This document shows, in pieces, positions 15,023 through 23,195 of a stretch of 64,000 nt of DNA. The notes under the pieces are model-generated. The model did no database searches. It was given only the letters and a program-made list of their open reading frames with translations, and was not told where the DNA came from. Within the stretch, counting starts at the first letter, position 1, and each line of letters opens with the position of its first letter. Origin of the DNA: Candidatus Melainabacteria bacterium (GTDB taxonomy: Bacteria > Cyanobacteriota > Vampirovibrionia > Obscuribacterales > Obscuribacteraceae); contig QKMZ01000006.1 in the NCBI GenBank assembly GCA_003242885.1, positions 186,001 to 250,000 on the forward strand, written 5' to 3'. A program made the translations under genes and the position numbers.

Positions 15023-16036
15023 TTACCAAACGCCCATAACTGAACTGGCTGCCGGCGCGGTCATCGCGACGAATCCGCCTTGTTGCGTGCGGGCCTTGTC
15101 CATGCGCAGCTGATCGAGCTTGCGGTACATCGATTGCACCGTTCCCGAATTTTTGCCATAGGCGTTTTCATAGATGTCGATTACGCGCTGATAGAGCGCT
15201 TCTGCTTCCAGCTTGTTGCCGGCTTCTTCGAAGATTTCTGCCATTTTCGCGATGCAGCTTGCGACGCTCAAACCTTGTGGTCCATGCACCGCTTCAAGAA
15301 TGATTACCTGGCGTTTCAAGATTTCTGTCGCTTTGTCGAAATTGCGGAGAGCCTGATAAACACGGGCAAGTTCGGTCAATGTATTGTTTGTTTCAACAGC
15401 AAAAGGGCCATATGCAGCTTCTTCTACCGCAAGCGCGCGTTCGTACAACGGCAATGCCGCCATGTAATCGCCTTGACGTGAATAGCACTCAGCTAGCCGG
15501 TTGAGCGCGAAAACCATGGAGATATTGTCTGCGCCGACGACTTCTTCTTGCAATGTGATCAGGAAGCGATACAGCGCTTCTGCTGCGTTTTGTTTGCCGA
15601 TCTTCTCGTATACGTTTGCTACTTGCTCGACTGTTTTGTTGTAGAGCTCATCGACCGGCGATGTGGTCAAAGACCGCACGCGAAGCAGTGTTTCAGCGAA
15701 CTCTTCTGCAAGCTGATAGCGTCCGAAATTCGTGTAGAAAGTGCAAATATCTTCAAGGCACTTTTCTGTCTCGGGATGCTCTTCACCCAATGTCGTCATT
15801 TTCATGTCGAGCGCGGACAGGAAGAGTCGCTCTGCATCAGCATTGCGTCCCTGCTCGAGAAAGCGCTGCGCCATTACTGAGGGATCAACGCTGATTTCGA
15901 CGGTTTCTTTACTGTAGTAATTATCGTTTTCAGTGCTCGTTATCTTCGGCTCGTGGCGTTTGTGCCGCGAATGCTGGCGAGCGGGGGCGTTTGTAAGCAT
16001 CGCCTGGGGGCCTCTCATGGGGCGTGAGTATTCCAA
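15023..16036 (-). CDS. Kinesin-light-chain-type TPR protein
   Basis: 337 residues. Start is a TTG at 16034-16036 with AAGGTGA about six bases upstream; an ATG seven codons later lacks one. After a basic, disordered N-terminus come about six TPR units with the kinesin-light-chain spacing (about 42 residues, e.g. AECYSRQGDYMAALPLYERALAV-like and MAEIFEEAGNKLEAEALYQRV). No signal peptide or membrane segment. Likely a cytoplasmic scaffold. Its 3' end converges on the LEA14-like gene. Partner unknown. Confidence 0.8.
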   Translation of the reverse strand: MEYSRPMRGPQAMLTNAPARQHSRHKRHEPKITSTENDNYYSKETVEISVDPSVMAQRFLEQGRNADAERLFLSALDMKMTTLGEEHPETEKCLEDICTFYTNFGRYQLAEEFAETLLRVRSLTTSPVDELYNKTVEQVANVYEKIGKQNAAEALYRFLITLQEEVVGADNISMVFALNRLAECYSRQGDYMAALPLYERALAVEEAAYGPFAVETNNTLTELARVYQALRNFDKATEILKRQVIILEAVHGPQGLSVASCIAKMAEIFEEAGNKLEAEALYQRVIDIYENAYGKNSGTVQSMYRKLDQLRMDKARTQQGGFVAMTAPAASSVMGVW

Positions 16037-16556
16037 TGTTTCACCTTTTTATTTGGAGAAACCCGGAACTGCGCTTGAATGGAAGTTTGAATAGCGCAGT
16101 TCAATAATATGCAGGAGACAGCCTAATGACAAGTATGTCCAACGCGTATATCGTGGGAAAAACCGCATGAAAAGCCTGACTCCATCAGTTCTATGACAAC
16201 GTAATATATGATCATTACTTCTAGGTAATATGGAAAAAAAGAGCCAAATAAAATTGCGCGCCAAAAGGGACGCTTGATGATTTTCCGAACGCGCCGCCAG
16301 AGCGCAACACCTGGTGTGGTAGGCCGCGATAGCCCTCCAAGCATCCCCAACGCCAGCCTAAAAAACTGACCTTGGTGTGACGCGGTAACAGGTTCAGGGT
16401 TCCCGCCTGTTTTCTAAAACTTTCACGCCCTCTTAAAGCAGTTCTAAGCAAGCGTTAAGCCAGTTATGTGGACAGCCGTCCCGCGGCAGGCATATCATTG
16501 ATGTCGCCTGTTGAAAACCAGGCAATGGCACCCATGGATTTATTCCAAAGTAAAAC
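16037..16556. other. Intergenic stretch, no gene seen
   Basis: 520 bases between a minus-strand TPR gene and a plus-strand SGNH-like gene. Minus-strand frames of 71-76 codons overlap each other and lack ribosome binding sites. One weak hairpin (AACAGG...CCTGTT followed by TTCT, about 16388-16416) is the only structure noted. It probably holds both promoters, but none stands out. Confidence 0.45.
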
Positions 16557-17828
16557 GTGAGTACCGAAGACAAACTGGCAGCGCCAGTCCAAACAAAGAA
16601 TACCCGTTTTCCCGGCGGCCGATTCGGCTTGTCGGTGTTTGGCTTTGCGGCGGTAAACGCGGCGATAGTCGCCTCGGTCGTGGCTTCCAGCGGCACGATG
16701 CCGGGCGGATCTATCTCTGAAGACGTTCTTTCCAACAATCTCAAGCAAAGCCCGTCGTTCGGAACTTGGAGCTGGTGGGCTGCTCACGCATATTTTGGCG
16801 AGAAGAAAGCCCCGGATGTAGTGATGATGGGCAGCTCGCTGGTTAATTCAGCTTGCTGGTCTGCTGACGCTACAACTACATACAAGGATATTGATTGCGC
16901 TCTTCACCATCGCGTCCACACGCTGGAGAAATTGCTCGAAAAACGCCTGCCCGGAGAAGAGCCGACCGTGCTCAACGTCTCGGTGCAGGGTGCAGGCGCG
17001 TGTGACTATTACATGATGACGCGCGGATTGATGGAAGGCGCGCGCAAGCCAAAGGTGCTTGTGGTCGGCATCGCGCCGCGCGATTTTATCGATAACAAGA
17101 TCCACAACCTGGGCGACACCGAACCTTTCATGTTCCATCAGCGCTATGTTGAGTTCGATGAAACTGTCGCAAAGGCATATTCCGACCCGTTTGCACGTGC
17201 CATGGGCGAACTCGAATGGAAGATTGGACGTTTGCCCCTGCGCCGTCTGCATGCAGGCGTGGCAAGTTATTTCACGGACGGCACTGGTGCCGAAACTACT
17301 CGCCGAAAAGAATCTGGAGACGAGCTTCGTCATGCTCTTTCCGCATCGTCGCAGAGAATTTTTCCGGGCGACCTTGTGGTGCCCAAAGTGTTGCAGGACG
17401 CATTTTTTGACAACACTGCCGAATACGCGAGCAGATATAAAAATCCGCATCCAAAGCAATTCACAACGCAGCTCTTCTTTTTCGAGGAGATGTTGAAGCG
17501 TATGAAAGCTCAGAATATTCAGGTGCTCGTTGTTGATATGCCGACACTAAAACGAAATCGCGATATGTTGCCGCCAGCGTTTTGGGCCAACTATAAGTTG
17601 CGAATCAATGAGCTTTGCACGCGCCAGAATGCTGACTATCTTTATCTTTCCGATAGTCCTGATTTTGTCCAACGTGACTTTGTCGATAACGTCCACGTCA
17701 GTTATCGCGGTGCCACGAAAGTACTTGAAAAGATCGCCGATGAAATAGCCGGCAATCCTAATCTCGCCTCTGCGATGGAAGGCAAAGGGCAGATGATCAG
17801 CGCGAAAAAATCATCGCCGATTGAATAA
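16557..17828 (+). CDS. Membrane-anchored SGNH/DltD-AlgX-like protein
   Basis: 423 residues from GTG 16557. One N-terminal hydrophobic helix (about residues 25-45), then a domain with an SGNH-like set of motifs: VVMMGSSLVN (candidate nucleophile Ser at residues 93-94), LNVSVQGAGACDYYMM, VLVVGIAPRDF, and a C-terminal DNVHVSYRG that places Asp and His three residues apart (about 376-379). This order resembles periplasmic acyl-transfer proteins and esterases of the DltD/AlgX/PatB type. An O-acetyl or acyl transfer role on an envelope polymer is plausible but unproven. No acyltransferase membrane partner (MBOAT) lies next to it. The start lacks a clear ribosome binding site. Confidence 0.6.
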   Translation: MSTEDKLAAPVQTKNTRFPGGRFGLSVFGFAAVNAAIVASVVASSGTMPGGSISEDVLSNNLKQSPSFGTWSWWAAHAYFGEKKAPDVVMMGSSLVNSACWSADATTTYKDIDCALHHRVHTLEKLLEKRLPGEEPTVLNVSVQGAGACDYYMMTRGLMEGARKPKVLVVGIAPRDFIDNKIHNLGDTEPFMFHQRYVEFDETVAKAYSDPFARAMGELEWKIGRLPLRRLHAGVASYFTDGTGAETTRRKESGDELRHALSASSQRIFPGDLVVPKVLQDAFFDNTAEYASRYKNPHPKQFTTQLFFFEEMLKRMKAQNIQVLVVDMPTLKRNRDMLPPAFWANYKLRINELCTRQNADYLYLSDSPDFVQRDFVDNVHVSYRGATKVLEKIADEIAGNPNLASAMEGKGQMISAKKSSPIE

Positions 17829-18009
17829 GATCGGCTCAAGTTATTTGACGAAAAACTAAATCTGTCCAGCCACCAGTCTACGGAACTTTCGCGAATCGCC
17901 AAAGTCCTTTAGTCCACGATTGGCTACAGTCCAGGTTCAACTTCAGGCATGAAATCCGGAAATCTGAAAAACGTAAAGCTCTTCCACGACTGGGTTGCTC
18001 GAGGTTTGG

Positions 18010-18309
18010 ATGAAATTTAGACTTTTCATATGTGGCGAAAATACATCATCAAATCTGGCCGTGCGAAACGCACGCCGATTGGTTCAAGGACTGAATGGCA
18101 ACAGTCATGATCTTGAGATCATTGACGTTCTTGATAGTCCAGAACTTGCAGAAGAAGCTCGCATTCTGGCGACGCCCACTCTTTTGAAGGAAGACCCTGC
18201 ACCACTGCGAATGCTGGTTGGTGATCTTTCTGATTTGAAACGGGTCCGCTCCATTCTCCAGTTGCCTGCAGAGGTCGAATACGAAAAAAATGACGGAGGC
18301 CATCAATGA
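18010..18309 (+). CDS. kaiB: KaiB-like circadian clock protein
   Basis: 99 residues from ATG 18010 (GAGG five bases upstream; an in-frame TTG at 17995 is less likely). Matches the KaiB thioredoxin-like fold: RLFICGENTSSNLAVRNARR at the first strand and helix, then the hallmark block LEIIDVLDSPELAEEARILA, then TPTLLKEDPAPLR and GDLSDLKRV. Family: KaiB binds the phosphorylated CII-state KaiC ring and competes with the SasA kinase; some KaiB-like proteins work outside a clock. The stop overlaps the kaiC start (ATGA), the classic kaiBC arrangement. No kaiA gene is present next to it. Assignment is strong; rhythmic function is inference. Confidence 0.88.
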   Translation: MKFRLFICGENTSSNLAVRNARRLVQGLNGNSHDLEIIDVLDSPELAEEARILATPTLLKEDPAPLRMLVGDLSDLKRVRSILQLPAEVEYEKNDGGHQ

Positions 18310-19823
18310 CAATCGCGCTCGAGAGACTTATCACTGGCATCGAGGGTCTCGATGCAATACTAGAGGGCGGTTTGACGCGTAACAGATCTACTCTCGTTGC
18401 CGGCACCTCGGGAAGTGCAAAGACAGTCCTTGCTGTTCAGTTTTTGGCTGAAGGAATAACGAAATTTGATGAGCCTGGAGTTTTCGTGACTCTTGAAGAA
18501 TCTCCCGATGATCTTCGAAAAAATATGATGGGCTTTGGGTGGGATATCGAGAAGTGGGAACGTGAGGGAAAGTGGGCTTTTGTTGATGCCTCACCGCGCG
18601 GGCGAGAACAACCGATCATCGCTGGAGAATTCGACTTCGGCGCTTTAATTGCAAGAGTGAAAAACGCCGCTGGTAAAGTGAAGGCTAAAAGAGCATCTAT
18701 AGATACGCTTGCCGCAATTTTTCTAACCTATAAAGATATCGATATCGTCAGAAGAGAATTGCTACTTCTCACAGAAGCTCTCAAGGAATTGAAAATAACA
18801 TCTTTGATTACTGTTGAGCGATTGCATGAATATGGCGAGATTAGCCGCTTTGGTGTTGAGGAATTTGTCACGGACAACGTGATTGTGTTGAGAAATCCAA
18901 TGGAACGCGAAAGAAGACGTCGAACAATTGAAGTTCTAAAACTACGCGGTGCCAATCACAACAAGGGCGAATTTCCATTTTGTGTGAGCGCGGGCAGAGG
19001 CATTGCAGCAATCCCGCTTTCTGCCATCGAACTTAAACAACACTCGTCAAATATTCGAGTAACTTCAGGCAACGATATTCTTGACCGAATGTGCAATGGC
19101 GGCGTGTTTAGAGACTCCGTAATTCTTGTATCCGGAGCGACAGGCACTGGAAAAACCCTGCTGTCGACGCAATTTTTGAATGGTGGCGCTAAGAAGAATG
19201 AGCGTTGCTTGCTCTTGGCATTTGAGGAAAGTCGCGAACAACTTTTCCGAAATGCTCGGGGATGGGGTGTCGACTTTGAGGGGCTGGAGAAGGCTGGACT
19301 TCTAAAGGTAATCTGTATGTACCCTGAAGTTCGCGGACTCGAGGATCATTTATTGGCAATGCGAACGGCCATCGAAGAATTCAAACCTCAAAGAGTAGCG
19401 GTAGACAGTCTTTCTGCGCTGGAAAGGGCTGGACATCCTCGTGGGTTTAGAGAACTAATAATTGGTTTGACATCGTTCATCAAAACCAAGGAAATTACCG
19501 GCTTGTTTACGGCGACGACGTCAACACTCGTTGGTGGCGCGTCAATAACTGAGACACATATTTCGACAATCACCGACACAATTATTTTGCTTCGTTATGT
19601 TGAGTTATTCGGTGAGATCAGGCGCGGTATTACCGTCTTGAAAATGCGTGGGTCAAAACATGAGAGAGAAATTCGCGAAATGCTCATCGATGAGCACGGC
19701 ATGCACATCAAAGAACCATTCCGACGACTAGCAGGTGTTTTGAGTGGTAATCCTCAAGTGTTAACAGAACCCTTCAGCCCTGACGGAGATTCGCATGCGG
19801 AGGCATATTCAGCTGATGGATAA
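18306..19823 (+). CDS. kaiC: KaiC-like double RecA ATPase / autokinase
   Basis: 505 residues, close to the roughly 520 of cyanobacterial KaiC. Two RecA-like domains: CI with P-loop GTSGSAKT (33-40) and catalytic pair Glu64-Glu65 in VTLEESPDD; CII with P-loop GATGTGKT (277-284) and Glu307-Glu308 in AFEESREQLFRNARGWG. The autophosphorylation segment ITETHISTITDTIILL contains Ser420-Thr421, matching Ser431/Thr432 of the Synechococcus protein; the preceding Asp is Glu. The C-terminal peptide that binds KaiA in cyanobacteria is shorter and diverged, in line with no kaiA nearby. CI departs from the usual GTGKT (GSAKT). It overlaps kaiB by four bases and the kinase gene by 29, so all three are one operon. 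Two-domain RadA/KaiC relatives exist, but phosphosite conservation favours KaiC proper. Confidence 0.9.
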   Translation: MTIALERLITGIEGLDAILEGGLTRNRSTLVAGTSGSAKTVLAVQFLAEGITKFDEPGVFVTLEESPDDLRKNMMGFGWDIEKWEREGKWAFVDASPRGREQPIIAGEFDFGALIARVKNAAGKVKAKRASIDTLAAIFLTYKDIDIVRRELLLLTEALKELKITSLITVERLHEYGEISRFGVEEFVTDNVIVLRNPMERERRRRTIEVLKLRGANHNKGEFPFCVSAGRGIAAIPLSAIELKQHSSNIRVTSGNDILDRMCNGGVFRDSVILVSGATGTGKTLLSTQFLNGGAKKNERCLLLAFEESREQLFRNARGWGVDFEGLEKAGLLKVICMYPEVRGLEDHLLAMRTAIEEFKPQRVAVDSLSALERAGHPRGFRELIIGLTSFIKTKEITGLFTATTSTLVGGASITETHISTITDTIILLRYVELFGEIRRGITVLKMRGSKHEREIREMLIDEHGMHIKEPFRRLAGVLSGNPQVLTEPFSPDGDSHAEAYSADG

Positions 19824-20949
19824 GTCGCTGTCACGGTCGAATCGAAAGTTGCTTACGACCGGGAAAAATCTTCTTCGTATTCTCAATTCCACTGCTGACG
19901 GGATTATGATCCTCGACGCTACTGGGCATGTACTTTTCGCAAATAAAGCAGCGAATGGATTATTTTGCAAGAAGGACGAGGATCTCACCGGCACCATGTT
20001 TGGTTCGCCAATTGCAGACGGGCACAAGACTGAACTGCAATTGCTCAGCGAAAACGGCGTGCGCACAGTTGAAATGCATGTTAGTTCTTTGGAATACGAA
20101 AACGCTGCCGCAGTCGTTTGTCTGCGCGATATTACTAATCACGTCGACATGCAAGAGTCTCTCAAAGAAAGCAATGAAGCTTTATTGAAACTCAATGAAG
20201 AACTTGTGAAAGCCCGCGATGAGGCATTGAAGCAAACCAAACTGAAGGGGCAATTCGTCGCCAACATCAGCCATGAAATTAGGACACCGCTTACTGGCAT
20301 CGCCGGTTTGGCCGATATTCTATTAACCGATTGCCAGTTGGATGAGGAAGCCACTGAGAATGTGAGACTGATTCTTCAGTCATCGAATCAATTATTGCTG
20401 ATAGTCAACGACATCCTCGACTTTTCCAAATTGGAGGCTGGGCACATAACGCTCAACGAAGGTGAATTCAGGCTTGATTGCTTGCTCGATGAAGTAAAGG
20501 ATGCTGTCCTGCCTGCCACGTATCAAAAGGACGTTACGGTAACAACTGAGGTTGATGGAGAACTTCCCATAAGTGTAGTTGGAGATTGTCAAAAACTGCG
20601 CCAATCGCTCTTGAATCTCGCACACAATGCCGTGAAGTTTACTCCAAACGGATTTGTGAAAATCGCAGCAGAACAACTGCACGCGCAAGATCATACTGTC
20701 GGTGTCAAATTCAGCGTTGAGGATTCCGGCATCGGTATTTCAAAGTCAGCGCGTGACAAAATCTTCGAGCCGTTTGTTCAGGCAGATGGTTCAACCACTC
20801 GCGATTACGGCGGCACGGGATTAGGGCTTTCCATCACAAAACATTTTATTGAAATGATGAAAGGCGAATTGAGAGTTGATTCCGAACCTGGCGATGGTTC
20901 AACCTTCTGGTTCGAGATCGATCTCAAAGTCCCGCCACATGCCGCTTAA
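19795..20949 (+). CDS. PAS sensor histidine kinase (Kai operon)
   Basis: 384 residues. N-terminal PAS domain (about 25-110: LRILNSTADGIMILDATG ... VVCLRDITN), coiled coil to 150, HisKA with His160 in FVANISHEIRTPLTG, and a HATPase with N box NLAHNAVKF, G1 DSGIGIS, F box EPFVQADGSTTR and G2 GGTGLGLSI. No receiver or transmembrane part, so it is cytoplasmic. The ATG at 19795 lies inside the end of kaiC with GGAG six bases upstream. In cyanobacteria the output kinase SasA has a KaiB-like N-terminal domain; here a PAS domain takes that place. Its position suggests that it reads KaiC state, but a cognate regulator is not next to it. Confidence 0.9.
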   Translation: MRRHIQLMDKSLSRSNRKLLTTGKNLLRILNSTADGIMILDATGHVLFANKAANGLFCKKDEDLTGTMFGSPIADGHKTELQLLSENGVRTVEMHVSSLEYENAAAVVCLRDITNHVDMQESLKESNEALLKLNEELVKARDEALKQTKLKGQFVANISHEIRTPLTGIAGLADILLTDCQLDEEATENVRLILQSSNQLLLIVNDILDFSKLEAGHITLNEGEFRLDCLLDEVKDAVLPATYQKDVTVTTEVDGELPISVVGDCQKLRQSLLNLAHNAVKFTPNGFVKIAAEQLHAQDHTVGVKFSVEDSGIGISKSARDKIFEPFVQADGSTTRDYGGTGLGLSITKHFIEMMKGELRVDSEPGDGSTFWFEIDLKVPPHAA

Positions 20950-21190
20950 ATATGGGGACGCATTGCGTACGCCCATCGGCGGACAGCCCGCTTATCTGTA
21001 GTGTCGACGCCATGCGTCGACCGCTTATCTGTAGGGTCGACGCCATGCGTCGACCGGTTATTTGTAGTGGCGACCCAATGCATCGCCCGCTCTTGGTGAG
21101 GCGGTTGCTAGCCGCAGTCCTTCCTGGGAGCGCAGGCGGCTCGCCTGCACTTTAACGGCCGGAGCGCCGGCTTCCAGCCGGCTTTTGAGA
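20950..21190. repeat. Cluster of dispersed palindromes after the Kai operon
   Basis: At least five elements: a GCATTGCGTACGC palindrome (about 20955-20975); GTCGACGCCATGCGTCGAC at 21003-21021 and again at 21035-21055, each preceded by TGTAG; a degenerate GGCGACCCAATGCATCGCCC at 21069-21088; the CCTGGGAGCG family at 21123-21149; and GCCGGAGCGCCGGCTTCCAGCCGGC at 21157-21182. The spacer TATCTGTAG or TTTGTAG recurs, so copies may have spread in tandem. Confidence 0.85.
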
Positions 21191-21193
21191 TTC

Positions 21194-23086
21194 TTACCGT
21201 CTGTTGTACTTCACGGTGTATCCGCGGTTGCTTCCTTGTGGAGTAACCTTGAACTCCGTTTCCGAAACACGTTGAACGGTATAACTATGAAACTGCGGCG
21301 CAGAACCTCTGTACATCTGAATTTGCGAAGCTAAGTTCGATCCATCCATGTCGTGGTTGGTGAAGTAGACAGCGTCTTTTCTGCCTTGTGCATTTCGCTC
21401 GAAGTTGGCCAACTGAGGTGGGCACTTCGGACACCATGTGGCTCCCCATGCGGCTTTCAACACCAGACCTTCATCCGCCGCTTTAGCGAGAGCGTTGAAC
21501 TCATCTTGGGTTGTATTGCCGTCATGACCAGCGCGCACTAAGTTCGGAATTTCCGGATGCTTAACTTGTTCTGGCTTCGCAGGCGGTTTAACTTCCGGTT
21601 TTACCTGAGGTTTTACTTCGGGTTTTACTTGCGGTCGGACTTCTGGGCGTGCGTCTGGTCTCACCGGAGGCTGAACCGGCGGTTTTACCTCCGGTCTGAC
21701 TTGCGGCTGTACCTGTGGTTTTACCTCAGGTCTAATCGCAGGTCTGACGTCAGGTTTGATAGGAGGGCGTCCATTATTTGGATTCTGCCGATCCGTGGCT
21801 TGGGACGGAGAAACTCTATCCGCTGGGGTTTGCTTGGGTTTACCATCCGGACCGACATCTTGTTGTTGACCAGGTCCAGCAGGACCGATCTTGTTCAGTT
21901 CATGTTGTGCCACGCGCTTCGCAAACGTATTCTCTGTTTGCGGCGTGTATCCTGCGTCGCGCAATCTATTGCGGAAGGCAGGGTCCATGTACATGTTTGG
22001 ATTTCTATCTCCAGCAGACATCAGCCATTGTTCGCCGATATCTTTATAGTTTTGATTCCACTTCATGCACGCAAAGCCAAATTCCATGCGCGTTTTCCAC
22101 GCGGCATCTTGCAGCTTTTGCATCTGGTCGATTTGCGTTTGCAGCTCTTTGATTTTAGTTTGATCGCCAGTCCCTTCCGCGACCTTTTTGGCATCTTGGA
22201 CTTTGGCAATGTCTGCCTTCAGTGCATTTTGATCAACTTTGTCCGCGGCACGAATAGCTTGTATAAAGGCTTTCTCGCCTTCGCGCCAGTCTTTTGCGTT
22301 TTTGCCAGCTTCTAGACCACTATCAATGTCCTTGAGCAATTCTGCGTTGTTTTTCTCTGCAGGTTTTGCCTTCTCCTGCGCATCAGCTTTCGGCGCGGTG
22401 CCGTCGCCCGAATCAGAGGGTTTAACGTTGAACTGGCGCCCTTTCATGGCGTCCTGTCCCCACTTCACATGCTGAGCGAGCATGCCTTGTATTTGATCTC
22501 TTCCGCCCCATGTCGACATCATGGCCGGCTCAGGAACAGGATTTCCAGCCGCATCAGGCTTCTGAGTGAAGACAATTGTGTGCGCTAAATTATGCCCGCG
22601 CACATTTGCGTCGACGAATTTCGCCAGACCCGAATTCGGATTTTGCGCAACGCGATCCATATCTATATAGACGTACGTCGCATCAGCCGCACCATTTTTC
22701 GCTGCTGCTGTGATTGTATTGAGCAACTTCTGCGTGTCGGGCGTATCTTTGGAGCCAAAGACAGCGACTACCGGCTGCCCTTTTGCGGCGGCATCTTTCA
22801 GCGCCTGGTCGTAATTCTGATCAGTATATTTGCACGCGCCCTTAACAGCAGTGTCGTATTGTTCGGGCGTACCGAATGCATTTGCTTCCGGAATGATTAC
22901 ACCAGTATCGCCACCTGCGGCGTCACCACAACCGCCTCGCGTGCCACGCCTGCACGAGTTGTTGTATGCCATCTGGTCGGCATTTGACGGGTAAAAATTG
23001 CTGTTGTCGCAAGTTTGCCCGCCGTTGGACGGATAGCATTCTTGCGGTTGGTAAGTCTGACAAGGCGAACAACGACCTCTGCCCAT
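21194..23086 (-). CDS. Cys-rich, Pro-rich linker protein with thioredoxin-like domains
   Basis: About 630 residues from ATG 23084-23086 (AGAGGA upstream). Order: a Cys-rich N-terminus (MGRGRCSPCQTYQPQECYP); a first thioredoxin-like region (ALKDAAAKGQPVVAVFGSKD, YVYIDMDRVA) that has SKDTPD where CxxC would be; a charged coiled helical region; a KPxVxP/RPEVKP repeat linker of about 70 residues; and a C-terminal thioredoxin-like domain with WGATWCPKCPPQL, an intact CPKC redox site at about residues 552-555. There is no signal peptide. Family knowledge supports disulfide chemistry for the last domain only. It ends the minus-strand block that starts with the acylase gene, 109 bases behind the DUF2142-like gene. 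Confidence 0.75.
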   Translation of the reverse strand: MGRGRCSPCQTYQPQECYPSNGGQTCDNSNFYPSNADQMAYNNSCRRGTRGGCGDAAGGDTGVIIPEANAFGTPEQYDTAVKGACKYTDQNYDQALKDAAAKGQPVVAVFGSKDTPDTQKLLNTITAAAKNGAADATYVYIDMDRVAQNPNSGLAKFVDANVRGHNLAHTIVFTQKPDAAGNPVPEPAMMSTWGGRDQIQGMLAQHVKWGQDAMKGRQFNVKPSDSGDGTAPKADAQEKAKPAEKNNAELLKDIDSGLEAGKNAKDWREGEKAFIQAIRAADKVDQNALKADIAKVQDAKKVAEGTGDQTKIKELQTQIDQMQKLQDAAWKTRMEFGFACMKWNQNYKDIGEQWLMSAGDRNPNMYMDPAFRNRLRDAGYTPQTENTFAKRVAQHELNKIGPAGPGQQQDVGPDGKPKQTPADRVSPSQATDRQNPNNGRPPIKPDVRPAIRPEVKPQVQPQVRPEVKPPVQPPVRPDARPEVRPQVKPEVKPQVKPEVKPPAKPEQVKHPEIPNLVRAGHDGNTTQDEFNALAKAADEGLVLKAAWGATWCPKCPPQLANFERNAQGRKDAVYFTNHDMDGSNLASQIQMYRGSAPQFHSYTVQRVSETEFKVTPQGSNRGYTVKYNRR

Positions 23087-23195
23087 TTTGGTGGTCCTCT
23101 TGAAGCGAGAATGGGGGTGTGAATTAACCTTAATGAAGAGAGTTTGCAATTTTGTTGCAGCGTCCGTCCCGCAAGGGAAACCGGCAACAGTTAGC

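Noticed and set aside
16388..16416. Terminator near the TPR gene start
   Set aside because: Stem of only six pairs with a 15-base loop and a broken T run; too weak and badly placed.
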